Below the pieces are notes generated by a model that saw nothing but the letters and a program-made list of their open reading frames with translations, had not been told where the DNA came from and searched no databases. Of a stretch of 46,840 bases of DNA, positions 7,296 to 17,208 are shown one piece after another (positions within the stretch are counted from its first letter, which is position 1; each line of letters starts with the position of its first letter). The translations under genes were made by a program, and so were the position numbers. The stretch comes from DATILI01 sp035476635 (GTDB taxonomy: Bacteria; Pseudomonadota; Gammaproteobacteria; Burkholderiales; Burkholderiaceae_C). The stretch covers positions 1 to 46,840 of the forward strand of contig DATILI010000103.1 of the NCBI GenBank assembly GCA_035476635.1, given 5' to 3'.

Positions 7296-8023
7296 GCAGC
7301 ACAGTCCAGGAGGATCCGGGTCAAATCGCCGGGGGCGCTCACCATGGGGTCATGGCCGGTCTTGAGCTCCACCACTTTCGCGCCCGGCAGCCATGCGCCC
7401 TCCCAGAACTTCGGGTCCACGACTCTTTGGCGGATTACATCGATGGTTGCCAGCGGCGGCTGCGTGCAGTTGACGAAAGTGCGCGGCACGCCCGCCACAC
7501 GGCGCGGGTCGAAGTCCAGGGCGGCCTGGTAGGTGTGGCCTGGGTGCGGCGTCTGGCGCCGCTGCACCCAGGCGTGCTGCTCGGCATCCAGCCCGAACAC
7601 TTTCGGGTCCGGTGCGGGAAAGGCGTAGGCGGATGATGCCTGGGCCGCGGCAAGCCGGGCCTCGCGGGTGGCGCTTGCATGCGTGCTGCTCCAGCTTTCG
7701 CCGGGTTTGGGCACGACAGCGTCTACATAGACGAGGTGCCCCAGCCGCTGCGGCATGCGGTCGGCCACAGCCGTGCCGAGCATGCCAGCGTAGGAATGAA
7801 CCACCAACACGACCTTGTCCATCTCCTCAAACGCGATAGCGTTGGTGACGTCGGCGATGTGGGTCTCAAGCGTGATGTTGGTGTCCAGCAGGTGGACCCG
7901 TTCGCCGACACCGGTCAGTGTGACGGCGTGCGCGCGATGCCCAGCGCGAACCAGCGCCTGCGCAACATCGCGCCAGCACCAGGCGCCGTGCCAGGCGCCA
8001 TGGACGAGAACGAAATTGGCCAT
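7292..8023 (-). CDS. Alpha/beta hydrolase (plant-esterase-like, EstC type)
   Basis: A 243-residue serine hydrolase. FVLVHGAWHGAWCW carries the oxyanion loop HGAW, VVHSYAGM gives the nucleophile Ser77, and the catalytic His is in LKTGHDPMVSAP near the C-terminus. This pattern matches the methyl-ester esterase / hydroxynitrile-lyase branch. The frame is open further upstream, but the ATG at 8023 overlaps the CoA-transferase stop (TGATG) and begins directly at the first strand. The substrate is unknown; a thioester or acyl ester linked to the neighbouring CoA-transferase product is one guess. Confidence 0.88.
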   Translation of the reverse strand: MANFVLVHGAWHGAWCWRDVAQALVRAGHRAHAVTLTGVGERVHLLDTNITLETHIADVTNAIAFEEMDKVVLVVHSYAGMLGTAVADRMPQRLGHLVYVDAVVPKPGESWSSTHASATREARLAAAQASSAYAFPAPDPKVFGLDAEQHAWVQRRQTPHPGHTYQAALDFDPRRVAGVPRTFVNCTQPPLATIDVIRQRVVDPKFWEGAWLPGAKVVELKTGHDPMVSAPGDLTRILLDCAA

Positions 8024-9279
8024 CAGATCACCTTGCCCTTTTTCAAGTTGGACAGCTGCTCGTCCGTGTAGTGCAGCACGCCGCGCAGGATTTCCTCGGT
8101 GTGCTGTCCGAGCAGGGGCGGTGGCAGGCCGCCCGAGCCCGGGCCGCGCACCGGCGTGGCGCTGAGCTTCATCGGGCTGGCCACCAGGCGCAGCTTGTCT
8201 TGCATCGGGTGCTGCCACTCCGCCACCATGCTGCGCTCTTGCACCTGCACATCGGAAAACACTTCGGCCAGGTTGTTGATGGCGCCGCAAGGCACCTTGG
8301 CGGCTTCCAGCCGGCCCAGCCAGTCGGCCTTGGTGCGGGTCAGCATGATGGCCTCGAGCATCGGCACCAGCACGGCGCGGTTGCGCACCCGATCCTGGTT
8401 CTTGGCAAAGCGCGGGTCGGTGGCCAGGTCCGGCCGCCCGGCAACGCCGCAGAATTTTGCGTACTGGCTGTCGTTGCCCACCGCGAGGATCATGTAGTCG
8501 CGCGCCGCTTCGGTTCTGCCTTCGGGCGCTTTTGTTTCGAACACCTGGTAGGGAACGATGTTCTGGTGCGCGTTGCCAGCCCGACCCGGCGCCTTGCCGC
8601 TGACCAGGTAATTGGCGCCGAGGTTGGCGAGCATGGCCACCTGGGTGTCCAGCAGGGCCATGTCGATGTGCTGGCCTTCGCCGCTTGCTTCGGCATGGCG
8701 CAGGGCGGCAAGAATGGCCACGGTCGCGTACATCCCGGTGAACAGGTCCGCCACGGCCACGCCCACTTTTTGCGGCCCGCCACCCAGGTCGTCGCGCTCA
8801 CCGGTCACGCTCATCAAGCCGCCCATGGCCTGCACCGCATAGTCGTAGCCGGCCCGGTCCTTGTAAGGGCCAGTCTGGCCGAAGCCGGTCACGCTGCAAT
8901 AGACCAGCCGGGGGTTCAGGGCCTTGAGCGAAGCGTAGTCCAGCCCGTAGCGTGCCATGTCGCCGACCTTGAAGTTCTCGATGAACACGTCGCAGTGCGG
9001 TACCAGTTCGCGGATCAACGCCTGGCCCGCCGCTTGTGCGATGTCGCAGGTGACCGAGCGCTTGTTGCGGTTGGTGCCCAGGTAGTACGCGGCCTCGCCG
9101 CTGTCGTTGCCCTGCGCGTCCTTCAAGAATGGCGGGCCCCAGGTGCGGGTGTCGTCGCCGGTGCCGGGGCGCTCGATCTTGATCACGTCGGCGCCGAGAT
9201 CGGCCAGGGTTTGGGTGCACCAAGGTCCGGCAAGGACGCGTGACAGGTCGAGGATGCGCAAGCCATGAAGAGCGGTCAT
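8023..9279 (-). CDS. Family III CoA-transferase (CaiB/BaiF)
   Basis: A cytosolic enzyme moving CoA between carboxylic acids through an aspartyl-CoA intermediate. The N-terminus LRILDLSRVLAGPWCTQTLA and the following GADVIKIERPGTGDDTR are textbook for the family. The catalytic Asp is the one in HIDMALLDTQVAML, residue 211 from this start. I chose the ATG at 9279, which begins MTALHGL as in most relatives; an ATG at 9288 would add three residues, and neither has a convincing ribosome-binding site. The length of about 418 residues is normal. It heads a three-gene overlapping operon. The acid used cannot be told from sequence. Confidence 0.93.
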   Translation of the reverse strand: MTALHGLRILDLSRVLAGPWCTQTLADLGADVIKIERPGTGDDTRTWGPPFLKDAQGNDSGEAAYYLGTNRNKRSVTCDIAQAAGQALIRELVPHCDVFIENFKVGDMARYGLDYASLKALNPRLVYCSVTGFGQTGPYKDRAGYDYAVQAMGGLMSVTGERDDLGGGPQKVGVAVADLFTGMYATVAILAALRHAEASGEGQHIDMALLDTQVAMLANLGANYLVSGKAPGRAGNAHQNIVPYQVFETKAPEGRTEAARDYMILAVGNDSQYAKFCGVAGRPDLATDPRFAKNQDRVRNRAVLVPMLEAIMLTRTKADWLGRLEAAKVPCGAINNLAEVFSDVQVQERSMVAEWQHPMQDKLRLVASPMKLSATPVRGPGSGGLPPPLLGQHTEEILRGVLHYTDEQLSNLKKGKVI

Positions 9280-9314
9280 GCGCAACATTTTCAGGGCAAA
9301 ACGATAATCAGCCG

Positions 9315-9845
9315 ATGCGCTGCTTCTTGACCGCGGCGGTCCTTGCCCTCGTGCTGCTGGCCGGCTGCAATCCCGTATTCAATTGGCGCGAAGCCCGGTT
9401 CGACGCTGCCGACCTCACCGCTTTGCTGCCCTGCAAACCCGACAAGGCCGAGCGCCCGGTGTTGCTGGGCACGCAGCAGGTGACGCTGCAAATGCAAGGC
9501 TGCGACACGGGTGGCGCCACCTTTGCGGTGGCCCGCGTCGCGCTTTCGGATGCCGGGCAGGCGGGCCAGGCGTTGGCGCAATGGAAGGCCGCGACCTTGG
9601 CCAACATGCGTGCCGCCACGGTGCAAGAGGCGGCGTTTGTTCCGCCGGGCGCGATTGCATTGCCGCAATCCTTGCGGGTGGCCGCATCGGGTTACCGCCC
9701 CGACGGCAGGGCCGTGTCGGCGCACGCGGCGTGGTTTGCGCGCACCCGCGGCAACCAGATCGATCTTTTCCACATCGCGCTCTACGCCGACCGCGTGGAC
9801 CCCGAGGTTTCTTCCACCTTCTTTTCAGGAATCCGGTTCCCATGA
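9315..9845 (+). CDS. Putative lipoprotein
   Basis: A 176-residue protein with a lipoprotein signal: MRCFLTAAVLALVLLAGC has the lipobox LAGC with Cys18. The mature part contains two further cysteines (LLPCKPDKAE and QMQGCDTGG) that could form a disulphide. I recognise no enzyme family. It starts about 36 nt from the divergent CoA-transferase start and its stop overlaps the MFS start (ATGA). It is therefore translated together with the transporter and may serve it or simply share its promoter. Confidence 0.78.
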   Translation: MRCFLTAAVLALVLLAGCNPVFNWREARFDAADLTALLPCKPDKAERPVLLGTQQVTLQMQGCDTGGATFAVARVALSDAGQAGQALAQWKAATLANMRAATVQEAAFVPPGAIALPQSLRVAASGYRPDGRAVSAHAAWFARTRGNQIDLFHIALYADRVDPEVSSTFFSGIRFP

Positions 9846-11074
9846 CGTTGCTCGCCCGGCGCGATGCCATTCCGGTGTTTCTTGCCTTTGCCTTTGCCTA
9901 TTTCTTCTCCGCGCTGGTGCGTGCCATCACGGCCACCTTGTCGCCCACGTTGACCGTGGAGTTCGCGCTCAACGCCCGCGACCTCGGGCTGCTGGCGGGC
10001 GGCTACTTCCTGGGTTTCGCTGCGACCCAGCTGCCGCTGGGTACGTGGCTGGACCGCCACGGCCCGAAGAAAGTCATCCTCTACTTTCTGGGTGTGGCGG
10101 TCGCCGGCTGTGCGGCCTTTTCAATGGCCACCAGTTTCTCCGGCCTGCTGGCTGCGCGTGTGCTGTGCGGCGTAGGCGTGAGCGCCTGCCTGATGGCGCC
10201 ACTCACCGGCTATCGCCGCTGGTTCGATGCAACAGCGCAGATCCGAGCCAACTCCTGGATGCTCATGACGGGCTCGCTGGGCATGGTCGCTTCCACCCTG
10301 CCGGTGCAGTGGTTGATGCCTTATCTCGGCTGGCGGCCCTTGTTCTGGGGACTGGCGGGGCTGATCATGCTGTCGATGGCAGTGATCACCTGGCGTGTGC
10401 CGCGATGGGAGAACCCGCCGCAGGAGCCAAGCCAGCCAGCCAGCGCGGGCAGCTATGCCGCCATCTGGAAGCACCCCTATTTCCGCAAGATGGTGCCGAT
10501 CGGCTTTTTCAGCTACGGCGGGCTGCTTGCCATGCAGACCTTGTGGGCCGGCCCCTGGATGGTCAAGGTGGCTGGCTACACGCCGCTTCAGGCCGCCGCG
10601 GGGCTGTTCTGGATCAATGTATCCATGCTGTGCACCTTCTGGACCTGGGGCCTGGTCAACCCCTGGCTGGTACGGCGCGGCCTGCATGCCGACCGGCTGA
10701 TTGCCCGCGGGCTGCCCCTGAGCTTTGCCGTTCTCGCTATCATCGTGATAGCTGCCGAGGCACTTGGGCGATGGACAACGGCCGCATTTTCCTTGTTTTG
10801 CATGGCGAGCACCTTTGTTTCACTGACCCAGCCGGCCGTCGGCATGGCTTTTCCGCCGGCGCTGGCCGGCCGGGCCTTGTCGGCCTACAACCTGGTCATC
10901 TTTGCCGGCGTGTTCGTGGTGCAGTGGGGTATCGGGCTCCTGATCGACCTGTTTCGCGCAATGGGATGGGAGCAGGTGGCCGCCTTTCAAGGCGCCTGGA
11001 CCATCTTCCTGGCCTGCTGCATGGCCTCCTATGTCTATTTTGTAGCGGCAAGACCTGATAATCAGAAGCAATGA
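9842..11074 (+). CDS. MFS transporter
   Basis: A 410-residue inner-membrane carrier with about 12 hydrophobic segments. The loop between TM2 and TM3 has the MFS signature as GTWLDRHGPKKV. A longer in-frame opening starts at 9383, but that part shadows the lipoprotein gene; the ATG at 9842 gives a standard N-terminus (LLARRDAIPVFLAFAFAYFF). The stop overlaps the EIIA start by ATGA. The substrate is unknown. Coupling to PTS phosphocarrier genes might allow regulated uptake, but this is inference. Confidence 0.92.
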   Translation: MTLLARRDAIPVFLAFAFAYFFSALVRAITATLSPTLTVEFALNARDLGLLAGGYFLGFAATQLPLGTWLDRHGPKKVILYFLGVAVAGCAAFSMATSFSGLLAARVLCGVGVSACLMAPLTGYRRWFDATAQIRANSWMLMTGSLGMVASTLPVQWLMPYLGWRPLFWGLAGLIMLSMAVITWRVPRWENPPQEPSQPASAGSYAAIWKHPYFRKMVPIGFFSYGGLLAMQTLWAGPWMVKVAGYTPLQAAAGLFWINVSMLCTFWTWGLVNPWLVRRGLHADRLIARGLPLSFAVLAIIVIAAEALGRWTTAAFSLFCMASTFVSLTQPAVGMAFPPALAGRALSAYNLVIFAGVFVVQWGIGLLIDLFRAMGWEQVAAFQGAWTIFLACCMASYVYFVAARPDNQKQ

Positions 11075-11514
11075 ACGGCATCCTGATCATCGCCCACGCA
11101 CCGCTGGCCCACGCCCTGCGCCAATGTGCCCTGCATGTGTTCCCCGATTGCGGGCCTGGCGTGATGGCCATCGACGTGCAGCCCAATGTGTCGCCCGAAG
11201 AAACCTTGAGCAGCGCGCGCATCGCCTTGGACCAGCTCGGAACGCCGCAGACCATGGTGCTCACCGACGTATTCGGGGCCACGCCTTGCAACGTGGCGCA
11301 AAAGCTGGTTGACGGCGTGAAGTCCAAGCTCATCACCGGCGTGAACCTGCCGATGCTGTTGCGCACCGTCACTTATCGACACGAGTCGCTCGACGCGCTG
11401 GTAGCGCGCGCCGTGGCCGGTGGTACCCAGGGGGTGATGCAGGTCGCCATCACCGCACCGCAGAATCAGGCGAGAAAGAAGAATGATCAAAACCAGCACG
11501 ACCATCAGCAATAA
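11071..11514 (+). CDS. ptsM: PTS EIIA component, mannose family (PtsM/ManX-like)
   Basis: A cytosolic phosphocarrier of 147 residues. MNGILIIAHAPLAHAL carries the phosphorylated His9 after a beta-strand, and VLTDVFGATPCNVAQKL is the conserved GATP segment of the EIIA(Man) fold. The C-terminal tail is rich in Asn, Gln and His. It overlaps HPr by 32 nt. No EIIB, EIIC or EIID gene is near, so it probably works as a regulatory protein rather than in sugar uptake, as in other betaproteobacteria. Confidence 0.92.
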   Translation: MNGILIIAHAPLAHALRQCALHVFPDCGPGVMAIDVQPNVSPEETLSSARIALDQLGTPQTMVLTDVFGATPCNVAQKLVDGVKSKLITGVNLPMLLRTVTYRHESLDALVARAVAGGTQGVMQVAITAPQNQARKKNDQNQHDHQQ

Positions 11515-11752
11515 ACTGGGCCTGCATGCCCGCGCTTCGGCCAAGCTGACCAAGCTTGCCGGCAGCTTTCCCTGCGAGGTCTGGATGAGCCGCGGCGAGC
11601 GCCGGGTCAACGCCAAGAGCATCATGGGCATCATGATGCTGGCAGCCGGCATGGGCGCGACCGTCGAACTCGAGACCGACGGCCCGCGCGAGCAGGAGGC
11701 CATGGACGCCTTGCTGGCGCTCATGGCAGACAAGTTTGGTGAGGGTGAATGA
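11483..11752 (+). CDS. ptsH: HPr phosphocarrier protein
   Basis: An 89-residue HPr. NKLGLHARASAKLTKLA holds the EI-phosphorylated His15, and NAKSIMGIMMLAAGMG holds Ser46, the target of HPr kinase in organisms that have one. A Ser46 with the surrounding SIMGIMML motif implies an HPr kinase elsewhere in the genome. It starts inside the end of the EIIA gene and ends overlapping ptsI, so translation is coupled. Confidence 0.96.
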   Translation: MIKTSTTISNKLGLHARASAKLTKLAGSFPCEVWMSRGERRVNAKSIMGIMMLAAGMGATVELETDGPREQEAMDALLALMADKFGEGE

Positions 11753-13500
11753 CGTACTCGCTGCACGGTCTCCCCGTCGCCCGTGGCATTGCCATCGGGC
11801 GCGCGGTGCTGATCGCGTCCAGCCGGGTTGACGTCGCCCACTATTTCGTCGAGCCGGCCCAGATCGAGGCCGAGATCGAGCGCGTGCGCGCAGGGCGCAA
11901 TGCCGTGGTCGACGAGCTGCACCGTCTGCAGCACGACATGCCCAAGGACGCGCCGCATGAGTTGGCCGCGCTATTGGACGTGCACCTGATGCTGCTGCAG
12001 GACGAGGCACTGACGACCGGCGTCAAGCACTGGATCACCGACCGCCTGTACAACGCCGAATGGGCGCTGACCACGCAGCTGGAAGTGATTGCGCGCCAGT
12101 TCGACGAGATGGAGGACGAATACCTGCGCGAGCGCAAGGCCGACCTCGAACAGGTCGTCGAGCGCATCCTGCGCTACATGAAGGGCGTGGCTTCTCCGGT
12201 GGCGCCCTCGGCGCCGCGGCGCAAGACGCAGCAGGACTTGCTGCTGGACGATACGGTCGATGTGCCCCTGGTGCTGATCGCGCACGATCTGTCGCCCGCC
12301 GACATGCTGCAGTTCAAGCAGAGCGTGTTCGCCGGCTTCGTGACTGACGTGGGTGGCAAGACCTCGCACACCGCCATCGTTGCGCGCAGCATGGATATTC
12401 CAGCCGTGGTCGGCGCGCGCGGCAGCAGCCAGGTGGTGCGCCAGGACGACTGGGTGATCATCGATGGTGATGCGGGCGTGGTGATTGGCGACCCCTCGGC
12501 CATCATCCTGGCCGAATACGGTTTCAAGCAGCGCCAGGCCGAACTGGAGCGTGAGCGGCTGTCGCGGCTGCGCCATACCCCGGCGGTAACCCTGGACGGC
12601 CAGAAGGTCGAGCTTCTCGCCAACATCGAGATGCCCGAAGACGCGGCCGGCGCCGTCAAGGCCGGCGCGGTGGGCGTGGGCCTGTTTCGCAGCGAATTTC
12701 TTTTCATGGGGCGCCATGGCAAGCTGCCCGACGAAGAGGAGCAATACCGGGCCTACAAGCGCGCGGTGGACGGCATGCTGGGCATGCCGGTGACGATCCG
12801 CACCGTGGACATCGGGGCCGACAAGCCGTTGGACAAGTCCTCCAAGGACGAAGGCCACCTGAACCCGGCACTGGGCCTGCGCGCGATCCGCTGGAGCCTG
12901 GCCGATCCCGCCATGTTCCTGACCCAGTTGCGTGCAATCCTGCGGGCTGCGGCGCACGGCCAGGTCAACCTGTTGATCCCCATGCTGGCGCACGGCAGCG
13001 AGATCCGTCACACCATTTCGCTGATCGACTTTGCGCGCGCCGAGCTCGACAACCGCGGCGTGACGTACGGGCCGGTCAAGCTGGGCGCCATGATCGAGAT
13101 ACCCGCCGCGGCGTTGACGCTGAAGTTGTTTCTCAAGCACTTCGATTTCCTGTCCATCGGCACCAACGACCTGATCCAGTACACGTTGGCGATCGACCGG
13201 GCCGATGAATCGGTGGCCCACCTCTACGACCCCTTGCACCCGGCGGTGCTGCGCCTGGTGGCCGAGACGATCCGCGAATGCAATGCGCAGGGCAAGGGCG
13301 TTAGCGTCTGCGGAGAAATGGCCGGCGATACGAGCCTGACCCGCCTGCTCCTGGGCCTGGGCCTGCGCAGTTTTTCCATGCATCCGGCGCAAATCCTCGC
13401 GGTCAAGCAGGAGGTGCTGCGCGCCGATTCGGCTCGCCTGCGCATCTGGGCCGACCAGGTGCTGGCGGCAGACGAGCCCGGATTGTTGTTGGGCAACTGA
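11749..13500 (+). CDS. ptsI: PTS Enzyme I (phosphoenolpyruvate-protein phosphotransferase)
   Basis: The PEP-dependent kinase of HPr, 583 residues, full length. The N-terminus SLHGLPVARGIAIGRAVL is typical. The phosphohistidine domain has TDVGGKTSHTAIVARSMD with His207. The PEP-binding barrel shows LFRSEFLFMGR, RTVDIGADKPL, the late FLSIGTNDLIQYTLAIDR, and GVSVCGEMAGD with active-site Cys521. The ATG overlaps the ptsH stop. It is the last gene of a five-gene overlapping run that begins with the lipoprotein. Confidence 0.97.
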   Translation: MTYSLHGLPVARGIAIGRAVLIASSRVDVAHYFVEPAQIEAEIERVRAGRNAVVDELHRLQHDMPKDAPHELAALLDVHLMLLQDEALTTGVKHWITDRLYNAEWALTTQLEVIARQFDEMEDEYLRERKADLEQVVERILRYMKGVASPVAPSAPRRKTQQDLLLDDTVDVPLVLIAHDLSPADMLQFKQSVFAGFVTDVGGKTSHTAIVARSMDIPAVVGARGSSQVVRQDDWVIIDGDAGVVIGDPSAIILAEYGFKQRQAELERERLSRLRHTPAVTLDGQKVELLANIEMPEDAAGAVKAGAVGVGLFRSEFLFMGRHGKLPDEEEQYRAYKRAVDGMLGMPVTIRTVDIGADKPLDKSSKDEGHLNPALGLRAIRWSLADPAMFLTQLRAILRAAAHGQVNLLIPMLAHGSEIRHTISLIDFARAELDNRGVTYGPVKLGAMIEIPAAALTLKLFLKHFDFLSIGTNDLIQYTLAIDRADESVAHLYDPLHPAVLRLVAETIRECNAQGKGVSVCGEMAGDTSLTRLLLGLGLRSFSMHPAQILAVKQEVLRADSARLRIWADQVLAADEPGLLLGN

Positions 13501-13591
13501 GATATTTCGCACGCTGCGCAGGGCAGGCGCGCTTGAACGGGGCCGCACCTTGGCGCACACTGTGGCCGTTGCTCCACGCTTGACTGCTGCC

Positions 13592-14221
13592 ATGGCTCGC
13601 ATCCAACGCTCTTGTTTTCTTTTGCCACCGCTTTTGGCGTTGGCTTGCACCGCCTTGCTGCCGCAAGCCTGGGCCCAGACGACGCCAAGCACGGAACAGA
13701 TGATCGAGCAGCTCAAGACGCCGCCGCGAACCCGGGGCCTTAGCCGCAACCTGAATGTGGAGCGGGTCCCCGCGGAGAATCCGCTTCCGGCCGCGGCAGC
13801 GCTGAGTGTGCCGGCTCCGCCCGCGGCGCCGCCAGCTGAAAACGTTCCGTCGGCGGCAGCCGAGCCAACCCCCGCTCCGCCGCGCGCTTCCCTCTCGCTC
13901 TTGATCCAGTTCGACTTCGACTCCGTCCAGGTCCGCCCTGAAAGCCGCCAGGCCCTGGTCAATCTCGCGCAGGCGCTGCAGTCCAGCGCGCTTGCCTCTT
14001 CGCGCTTTGCCGTGGAAGGGCACACCGATGCCAAAGGCAACGCCGACTACAACCGCAAGCTAAGCCAGCGCCGCGCCGAGGCGGTGCGCGATTTCCTGGG
14101 CAGCCAGGGCGTTGCGGCCATGCGCCTGCAGGCGGCAGGCAAGGGCGCCAGCGAGCTGGCCAATCCGGGCGAGCCGCTCGCTGCCGAAAACCGGCGTGTG
14201 CGCATCGTCAACCTGGAATGA
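13592..14221 (+). CDS. OmpA-family peptidoglycan-binding protein
   Basis: A 209-residue exported protein. I chose the ATG at 13592 because it begins a clean signal peptide (MARIQRSCFLLPPLLALACT, cleavage near AWAQ); the frame runs 14 codons further up. A Pro/Ala-rich linker of about 50 residues follows. Then comes an OmpA C-terminal domain: LIQFDFDSVQVRPESR, EGHTDAKGNADYNRKLSQRR, and a last strand ENRRVRIVNLE. It would bind peptidoglycan from the periplasm. Its stop overlaps the caspase gene start by ATGA, so the two proteins are probably made together. Confidence 0.9.
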   Translation: MARIQRSCFLLPPLLALACTALLPQAWAQTTPSTEQMIEQLKTPPRTRGLSRNLNVERVPAENPLPAAAALSVPAPPAAPPAENVPSAAAEPTPAPPRASLSLLIQFDFDSVQVRPESRQALVNLAQALQSSALASSRFAVEGHTDAKGNADYNRKLSQRRAEAVRDFLGSQGVAAMRLQAAGKGASELANPGEPLAAENRRVRIVNLE

Positions 14222-15700
14222 ATCCGAGCATGAAACGAATCGGGCTTTGGGCTGCATTGCTGTTCGTCGCATTGGGCGTGCAGGGCCAGGCCACTGTCGA
14301 TGAGCCGCTGCCCGCACCGCGCGCGAATCGCCATGCGCTGATCATCGGCATCGGGCGCTATGCCGATGCCGCCACGCCGCAACTGCCCGGAACGCGCTTT
14401 GATCGCCAAAGCGCCACGCAGATGGCGCAGGCCATGCAGGTGCCGCTGTCCAACATTCGCTATTTGCAGGACGACCAGGCCACGGGCGAGAGCATCCGCA
14501 AATCCTTGGGCGAGCTGAACGCCAGGGTGCAGGACGGCGATCGCGTCTTCATCCACTACTCGGGCCATGGCACGCGTTTCAACGACCCCGCCTCGGGTGG
14601 ATGTGTGGAAGCCCTGCTTGCCTACGATGGCGGCAAAAGCGGCACCATCACCAACCGCGAGATGGCGTCCTTGCTGCAACCCCTTGCGCGCAAGACCGAC
14701 AAGCTTTTCGTGATGTACGACGCCTGCCATTCCGGCGGCGTGATCGGCTCGGCGTCGCCGGTGCGCACGCGCGGCTTTCGCAATGACAACGAAGAGGGCG
14801 TGCTGCGCCCGAAGTTCAGCGCCATCTCCGAGGAGTGCGGGCGCCCGGTCAACGTAAAGACCCGCAACCTCCTGGTCGAAACCACGACCCAGGGCACCTT
14901 GCCGCAGGACATCATTCACATCAGCAGCGCGCGTGACAACGAAATCAGCTTTGACGATGAACGCAAAGGCGGCCTGGCCACCCAGTACATGCGCGACTGC
15001 ATGCTGCGCGACGCCCGGGACCTTGATGGCTCTGGCGCCATCAGCATCGACGAGATCAAGCAATGCGCGCAGGAAAAAATCAACCGGCGCCTGCGCAATG
15101 ACCAGACCTACCTGGCGCACAACATCACGCTCTCGGGCAACTCGGCCTTCGTGCCTGCCTGGTTCGGGCATGCCATGCCCACTGCCACGGCGCAAGCACT
15201 TGCCCCGCCGCCGTTGACCGGCGAGCAGGCCTTGCGCCAGATGTGGGAGCAGCGCGACGCCAAGCGCCAGGTGCGGGTCAAGCTGGGCAAGGAGCCGCTC
15301 AGGGTCGGCCAGGACACGCTGGACTTCAGCGTGCAGTCCGACCGCACCGGCTACCTGTATGTCGCCATGGCCGGCTCGGACAACCAGTCGCTGTATTTGC
15401 TGTTTCCGAACGAGCTGGATGTGGACAACCGGATCGAGGCCGGTACCACCTTGCAACTGCCGCGCCCGAGCTGGCGCGTGCGCGCCGGCGGCCCCGCGGG
15501 GACCAACCACCTGCTGGTGGTGGTGAGCGATGCGGTACGCGACCTGTCGCCGCTGGCCGCCTCCAAGACCGGGCCGTTTGTCTCCTCGCTCAACGATCCT
15601 GAGGGGCGTTTCAAACTTGGCGCCTTGATGACCCGCGCGGCCGGCACCGGCAGTGGTTCCGATGCTTACGGCGCCGCCATCGTGCCGCTGGAAGAAGTCC

Positions 15701-17077
<1,377 letters not shown>

Positions 17078-17139
17078 GAAGCGCTTTCCCGCAAGGTCGT
17101 TCAGTGTGCCACGCTCGGTGTGCTTTGCCCCCACGGTCG

Positions 17140-17208
17140 CTCACTTCGTGTAGCTCCCTGCCCCCCGAGGGGGCCGCGTTTCGCCTTGGGGCGGCCCGGC
17201 GGCGAAAC
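17140..17208. repeat. GC-rich palindromic intergenic repeat, Burkholderiales type
   Basis: Read on the minus strand from the exporter stop, there is GTTTCGCC ... GGCGAAAC (17201-17208 with 17178-17185), then GCCCCC TCG GGGGGC (about 17160-17174), then GGGAGCTACACGAAGTGAGC. I recall near-identical units scattered between genes in Comamonadaceae genomes, which is memory and not a search. It may act as a terminator-like or mRNA-stability element between the exporter and sdaA. Confidence 0.7.

Noticed and set aside
9383..9841. N-terminal extension of the MFS frame to 563 residues
   Set aside because: It overlaps the lipoprotein gene in another frame and has no membrane segments. ATG 9842 matches the family start and the ATGA overlap.
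11971..14040. A 689-residue open frame on the minus strand opposite ptsI
   Set aside because: It has the composition of an antisense shadow in high-GC DNA, no family motifs, and it covers the fully conserved Enzyme I gene.
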